Below are positions 15,451-18,948 of a stretch of 18,948 nucleotides of DNA, piece by piece. Below the pieces are notes generated by a model. It was not told where the DNA came from. It made no database searches and worked only from the letters and a program-made list of their open reading frames with translations. A program made the position numbers and the translations under genes. The stretch is taken from NCBI GenBank assembly GCA_028284845.1, contig JANQQY010000447.1:1-18948 (forward strand), written 5' to 3'. Numbering within the stretch: position 1 is the stretch's first letter; each line of letters begins with the position of its first letter. The DNA comes from Spirochaetales bacterium. GTDB taxonomy: Bacteria > Spirochaetota > Spirochaetia > DSM-27196 > SLST01.

Positions 15451-15927
15451 ATGGCGATTGACATCAGCGACCTCATCATGCGGATAGAAGAAGAGATCGA
15501 CGAGGAGATGCCGGGCCCATCACTGCACCGTGTCTGTAGGCTCCTGCGGGAGCGGGTCGCACACTACGGCTGGGTGGGATACTACCTCGCCGTTCCCGCG
15601 CAACGGCTGCTCGTCCTTGGGCCGTTTGACGGTGCCCCGACCGAGCACATCCGCATAGATTACGGCACGGGAATCTGCGGTCAGGCGGCGGTTCGTGGAG
15701 AGGCCTTCGTCGTTCAGGACGTCAGGGCCGAGAGCAACTACCTCGCGTGCAGCCTTGAGACTCGAGCCGAAATCGTGCTGCCGGTCTTTGCGGACGGAGC
15801 GTTTATTGGTGAACTTGACATTGACTCTCACGTCCACAGTCCTTTTGCCGAACAGGATGAGCGGCTTCTTCAAGCGGTCGTTTCACTTACCGCTCCACTG
15901 GTCAAGTCTATCCTCCCTGAAGGGTGA
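15451..15927 (+). CDS. GAF-domain protein related to free methionine-(R)-sulfoxide reductase
   Basis: A single-GAF-domain cytoplasmic protein of 158 aa resembling YebR/fRMsr, which reduces free methionine-(R)-sulfoxide. Conserved features: GWVGYYL, LVLGPFDG, RIDYGTGICGQAA, VVQDV, CSLETRAEIVLPVF, and GELDIDS. E. coli fRMsr uses Cys84, Cys94 and Cys118. C76 and C100 here keep the exact 24-residue spacing of Cys94 and Cys118, but the first position is H66 (PTEHIRI). The enzyme may therefore use a two-cysteine cycle, or be a sensor GAF protein. ATG 15451 has no Shine-Dalgarno and lies eight bases after a -10 (near-leaderless). It diverges from dapL and overlaps the convergent AEC transporter gene by 20 nt. 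Confidence 0.8.
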   Translation: MAIDISDLIMRIEEEIDEEMPGPSLHRVCRLLRERVAHYGWVGYYLAVPAQRLLVLGPFDGAPTEHIRIDYGTGICGQAAVRGEAFVVQDVRAESNYLACSLETRAEIVLPVFADGAFIGELDIDSHVHSPFAEQDERLLQAVVSLTAPLVKSILPEG

Positions 15928-16930
15928 GGCGGAGAAACAAGACGATTGCAATCGGCATAACGACAAGGTATGCGATGTAGCTCAGCAGGAGCGTGACTGC
16001 GGCGTGATCCTTGTTTACGCCGGCCTGTCCGGCCATGAGCGAGAGATTGGTCGCGGGAGGTGTCGTTGATTCCAGGAAGAGGGCGAGGAGTGCCGCCTGA
16101 CCAACTCCCTCAAGCGCGCCCGCGACCAGCGCCGCGAAGAAGACCGAGGGCAGAATCATGTAGCGGACCGCTATCACGCGCAGAGCGACGCCCAGGTAGC
16201 GACCGATGTCCGCCCGAGTGATCTGGAGCCCGCCGATCATCGCTCCGAGGTTGACAAGGGCGAGTGGGAGCGTGACTGCCGAGAGGCGCGTAAGCGCGTT
16301 GACGATGTGGACGACCGGGAGGTCGGGCCGAGTCATCAGCGCAGGCACGCCCGCGACCGAGAGCCCAAGGCCAATAACGATTCCAATGAGGGGTGGCGAG
16401 ATAAGCTGACGTAGCCGGGGCCGCGCATCCTGCGACGAGCGTCTTGTGATGATGATATTGCCGACCGACCATAGCATAGGGCTGTAGACGAGCAGGAAGG
16501 CCGCGATCAACACGGCGACCTCGTCTGATGAGACGGTCGCCGCGATGACCGGAATGGCCGTAGGTAAGACCTCGCTGAAGGTGAGCGGCATGTAACCGGA
16601 GTTTCCGAAGCTCGCCATGGCAATGCCGGCGCGTTCGCTCTCCTCTCGATGCGGAGAGGCCCGGAAGACGAGGATGCTGATCACCAACGCGACGGCGGTG
16701 ATGATTAGGGCGGCGATCGGCATGATAAGAATGCCCTCTAGATCGGTGAGGCGTGTTGTGGAGAGCCGGGCCACGAAGTAGAGCGGGAGGGCAACGCGGA
16801 CGACAAATCGGGAGAGACCCGTGAAGAAATCGTCCGGCCAGATACCGGTCCTGCGGGTAATGAACCCAACGGCAATGAGAAGAAGGAGCTGGAGAACCGC
16901 ATAGAAGCCCGGGAGAATCAGACCTGGCAT
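15908..16930 (-). CDS. AEC-family (auxin efflux carrier-like) transporter
   Basis: Inner-membrane transporter of 340 aa with about ten hydrophobic segments spread over its length. The N-terminal FYAVLQLLLLIAVGFITRR, the middle FGNSGYMPLTF, a second half beginning near LISPPLIGIVIGLGL, and the C-terminal LESTTPPATNLSLMAG region match the membrane transport protein family PF03547 (AEC). Bacterial members move malate, malonate or other small organic acids, and some are called permeases without a known substrate. None of the neighbours points to a substrate. It starts at ATG 16930; the extended -10 TGCTATAAT lies six bases before it and no Shine-Dalgarno is present. The 3' end overlaps the GAF gene by 20 nt. 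Confidence 0.87.
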   Translation of the reverse strand: MPGLILPGFYAVLQLLLLIAVGFITRRTGIWPDDFFTGLSRFVVRVALPLYFVARLSTTRLTDLEGILIMPIAALIITAVALVISILVFRASPHREESERAGIAMASFGNSGYMPLTFSEVLPTAIPVIAATVSSDEVAVLIAAFLLVYSPMLWSVGNIIITRRSSQDARPRLRQLISPPLIGIVIGLGLSVAGVPALMTRPDLPVVHIVNALTRLSAVTLPLALVNLGAMIGGLQITRADIGRYLGVALRVIAVRYMILPSVFFAALVAGALEGVGQAALLALFLESTTPPATNLSLMAGQAGVNKDHAAVTLLLSYIAYLVVMPIAIVLFLRLTLQGG

Positions 16931-16936
16931 CGCCGG

Positions 16937-16945
16937 ATTATAGCA
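16937..16945 (-). promoter_or_regulatory. Extended -10 of the AEC transporter gene
   Basis: TGCTATAAT on the - strand (16945-16937): a perfect -10 hexamer with the TGn extension, then CCGGCG and ATG. This predicts a leaderless transcript. The best -35-like hexamer, TTGTCA, is only 13 nt upstream, so the extended -10 may be sufficient. Confidence 0.6.
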
Positions 16946-16954
16946 GAGGACGAA

Positions 16955-16983
16955 TTGACAACAGCATATGCCGAACCTATGCT
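16955..16983 (+). promoter_or_regulatory. Promoter of the TPR protein gene
   Basis: TTGACA (16955-16960), a 17-nt spacer, then TATGCT (16978-16983). The predicted start site is near 16990, just before GGAGG (16991-16995). The hexamer pair explains why the in-frame TTG at 16955 is not a start codon. Confidence 0.65.
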
Positions 16984-16999
16984 CGACCGCGGAGGCTGT

Positions 17000-17887
17000 A
17001 TGAGAAAGCTACTTCTGCTCCTTCCGTTCTTCCTGATCGCATTCGGTGCCTACACGCTGGATACCGACGCCCTCGCTCAAGCCGATCTCCTTTACGAAGA
17101 TGACCAACCCGTGCAGGCGGTCGCTGTTCTTGAGACGGTTCTTGCGACAGCGACCAACTCCACCGACCAGGCGGAAGTTCTCTGGCGCCTCGCTCGGGCA
17201 ACCCTCGACGTTGGTGCACAGCTCGAGGATGCCGATGCGGAGGTAGATGAGGTGCTTGAGGTCTACGAGCAAGGCGAGCAGTACGGAATCGAGGCAGTTG
17301 CAGCAGACCCGGATAACCATCTCGCCTACTATTGGCAGAGCGCTAACGCGGGTCGATGGGGCCAGGCCAAGGGAATCCTGGACGCCCTCTTCAAGGCGTC
17401 ACCTATGCGGGACCTTCTTGGTGAGGCGATCACCCGCGAGCCTACCCATGCGGGGAGCTACTATGTTCTTGGCCAGTTGTACGCCGAGGTCCCAGGAGTC
17501 ATCTCCTTTGGTAATGACGACTACGCGGTGAGCCTGGCGCGAAAGTCGATCGACCTGCATGAGGCGGAGCTTGCCGCAGGGGTCGAGGATGAGCTCTTTC
17601 ACGACTACTACATCCAGCTGGCGAGTCACCTCATGCAACGCAATTGGAATCAACGCCGTCGCGATCGAGAGCACTCCACCAAGAGCAGGCGCTTTCGCGA
17701 TACGGACGATCGGCTCGAGCAGGGCTGGTACTACGAGGGAACGATCGATATCCGTTCAATGAGCGATCGCGAGGAGGCCGAGGAGATTCTTCGCGATATG
17801 CGCCGACGTCTGGAATCGATCACCGATCGGTCCGACGGACAAAAGCGCCAACTCGCCGACACGATCGAGCTTCTTGCCGAGCTCTAG
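17000..17887 (+). CDS. Exported TPR protein, similar in pattern to the RMD/treponemal TPR family
   Basis: A 295-aa protein with an N-terminal signal or anchor (MRK followed by a Leu/Phe-rich core to about residue 19), then helical repeats. Visible repeat cores: ALAQADLLYEDDQPVQAVAVLE, EVLWRLARATLDVG, YGIEAVAADPDNHLAYYWQS, LGEAITREPTHAGSYYVLGQLY, and YAVSLARKSIDLHEAEL. The spacing of WRLARA, HLAYYW, GRWGQAKGIL and the final LGQLYAEVPG recalls the regulator-of-microtubule-dynamics (RMD) TPR family and treponemal TPR proteins; this is from memory of pattern only. It lacks a lipobox Cys, so it is periplasmic or membrane-anchored. The C terminus (about 215-295) is charged and probably coiled. The start is ATG 17000 with GGAGG four bases upstream. 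Function unknown; a scaffold role is inferred. Confidence 0.75.
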   Translation: MRKLLLLLPFFLIAFGAYTLDTDALAQADLLYEDDQPVQAVAVLETVLATATNSTDQAEVLWRLARATLDVGAQLEDADAEVDEVLEVYEQGEQYGIEAVAADPDNHLAYYWQSANAGRWGQAKGILDALFKASPMRDLLGEAITREPTHAGSYYVLGQLYAEVPGVISFGNDDYAVSLARKSIDLHEAELAAGVEDELFHDYYIQLASHLMQRNWNQRRRDREHSTKSRRFRDTDDRLEQGWYYEGTIDIRSMSDREEAEEILRDMRRRLESITDRSDGQKRQLADTIELLAEL

Positions 17888-18948
17888 TCGTCCTGGTCCG
17901 GCTTGAGAAGTCGGGCCTTCTTTACCGGTAGTCCCTGACGACGAAGCTCATGAACGGCCTCCGCCAGTCGTCGATCCCGATCGCGCTTCTCGTCGAAGAG
18001 GTCGCCCTGCGGCGCAACGCGCTCCTTCGAGACGTTTCCCAGCCCACAACCAACGAGACGAACCGGAGTGTGGCCGTCCCACTTGGCCGACACCAGCGCG
18101 AGTGCTTCTCGGTAGAGCTCGTCGACACTCGTAATCTCGTCGTCGAGCGTCCGCCGCATCGTGTAGGTTGAGAAGTCGGTCAGTCGAAGCTTGGCAGTCA
18201 CCGTTCTCGAGCTTGCCCGCTCCTCCATCATTCGATAAATACAGGTGTCCGCAACGTCGAGGATGCATCGCTCCACAGCGTCCCGATCGATGACGTCGTG
18301 GCCGAAGGTGCGTTCTCCGCTGATCGAATGGCTCGAGCCTCGTCCATCCGTGTAGAGGCCTGGATCTTCGCCTCGGCATACGTGATAGAGGTAGTCGGCT
18401 GCGCCGGCGCCGAGCATCGTGGCAAGCTCCGGCTTCTCGTACTGACGAAGCTGCATGACCGATTCGATGCCGAGTCCGTTGAGGCGACCCAGCATCTTCT
18501 TGCCGACGCCCCACAACTCCCGAAGAGGCAGAGCGGCTACGAAATCTGCCTCCTCTCCAGCCCGTACCAAGGTGAGACCATCGGGCTTCTCGGCTTCCGA
18601 TGCGAGTTTCGCGAGGTATCGAGAAGGCGCGATTCCCACCGAGATCGTCAATCCGGTCGCAGCCCGCACCTCGGCCTTGATCCTGCGGCCCACGTCGATC
18701 GGTTCGCCGAGGAGCCTCCGGGTCCCGGATAGGTCGAGAAATGCCTCGTCCACCGACATCTGCTGGAGTGCAGGGGTATACGGCTCGAGCACTTCCATGA
18801 TCCGGCGAGAGACCTCCTGGTAGCGTCTCATCCGAACCGGTACGAACTCACCGTGTGGGCAGAGCCGGTAGGCCTGGTTGATCGGCATTGCAGAGTGGAC
18901 ACCGTAGGCACGTGCCTCGTACGAGCACGCTGAGACGACTCCCCGTTG
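17884..18948 (-). CDS. dinB: DNA polymerase IV (Y family), 5' partial
   Basis: Translesion polymerase. The frame stays open to the window edge. The 20 codons before the apparent ATG at 18888 translate to QRGVVSACSYEARAYGVHSA, the conserved DinB segment, so that ATG is internal and about 40-45 N-terminal residues, including the first catalytic Asp motif, lie outside. The palm acidic pair is in SVDEAFLDLSG (codons 18750-18745). Helix-hairpin-helix regions WGVGKKMLGRLNGLG and TMLGAGAADYLYHVCRG follow, then the little-finger domain starting SISGERTFG. Near the C terminus APQGDLFDE contains QGDLF, close to the sliding-clamp consensus QL(S/D)LF. The stop lies in a CTAG shared with the convergent TPR gene. 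No LexA box can be judged because the promoter is outside. Confidence 0.95.
   Translation of the reverse strand, partial: QRGVVSACSYEARAYGVHSAMPINQAYRLCPHGEFVPVRMRRYQEVSRRIMEVLEPYTPALQQMSVDEAFLDLSGTRRLLGEPIDVGRRIKAEVRAATGLTISVGIAPSRYLAKLASEAEKPDGLTLVRAGEEADFVAALPLRELWGVGKKMLGRLNGLGIESVMQLRQYEKPELATMLGAGAADYLYHVCRGEDPGLYTDGRGSSHSISGERTFGHDVIDRDAVERCILDVADTCIYRMMEERASSRTVTAKLRLTDFSTYTMRRTLDDEITSVDELYREALALVSAKWDGHTPVRLVGCGLGNVSKERVAPQGDLFDEKRDRDRRLAEAVHELRRQGLPVKKARLLKPDQDD

Noticed and set aside
15410..15451. Upstream TTG start for dapL
   Set aside because: The added 14 codons are the -10 palindrome and the AAGGAG ribosome site; GTG 15409 is correctly spaced from AAGGAG and gives family length.
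16955..16999. Upstream TTG start for the TPR gene
   Set aside because: This segment is the TTGACA-N17-TATGCT promoter; ATG 17000 has GGAGG and begins a proper signal sequence.
18886..18888. ATG at 18888 as the dinB start
   Set aside because: The preceding 20 codons encode conserved DinB sequence, so the gene is cut by the window edge, not short.

Overview
The window (GC-rich, roughly 55-60% by eye) is a gene-dense stretch of a bacterial chromosome carrying fifteen protein genes and no visible RNA genes, insertion sequences, phage genes or CRISPR. An outer-membrane beta-barrel protein shows that the host is a diderm. The LL-diaminopimelate aminotransferase, an unusual iron-sulfur-free MutY relative, a TPR protein of a type I associate with treponemes, and the multi-receiver signalling proteins would suit a free-living spirochaete (Spirochaetota). 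That placement is an inference from gene types, not from a marker gene.

Layout. (1) 1-5966, + strand: an operon of five genes with gaps of 9, 16 and 8 nt and then a 4-nt overlap. It holds a 2-oxoacid dehydrogenase E2 (cut by the window start), dihydrolipoamide dehydrogenase (lpdA), an AI-2E-family membrane protein, tryptophanyl-tRNA synthetase (trpS), and a fusion of a HAD phosphatase, a MutY-like HhH-GPD glycosylase and a winged helix. (2) 8897-5953, - strand: an Omp85-like barrel protein translationally coupled (TTGA) to a phosphohexomutase. (3) 9007-12668, + strand: a two-gene signalling operon, a REC/STAS-like/REC regulator followed by a BarA-type hybrid histidine kinase (PAS-HisKA-HATPase-REC-REC-HPt). 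(4) 12665-14145: a divergent pair, a stand-alone RibD-type reductase (-) and GTP cyclohydrolase II, ribA (+), together two steps of riboflavin-precursor synthesis. (5) 14189-15927: divergent dapL (-) and a GAF-domain protein related to free methionine-(R)-sulfoxide reductase (+). (6) 15908-17887: divergent AEC-family transporter (-) and an exported TPR protein (+). (7) 17884-18948: DNA polymerase IV (dinB, -), cut by the window end.

The main regulatory observation is that all four divergent intergenic regions contain readable sigma-70-type promoter elements. In four genes (barrel protein, RibD-type reductase, GAF protein, AEC transporter) the -10 hexamer lies only 6-8 nt before the ATG, there is no Shine-Dalgarno sequence, and the six bases before ATG have the form CCGNNN. 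This predicts leaderless mRNAs with GC-rich discriminators. Genes inside operons and the opposite partners dapL and the TPR gene use ordinary Shine-Dalgarno sites. Four of the five convergent gene pairs overlap at their stop codons, so there is no room for a terminator between them. The most unusual proteins are the HAD/glycosylase fusion, which has Glu at the MutY catalytic-Asp position and no Fe-S cysteines, and the REC/STAS-like/REC regulator.
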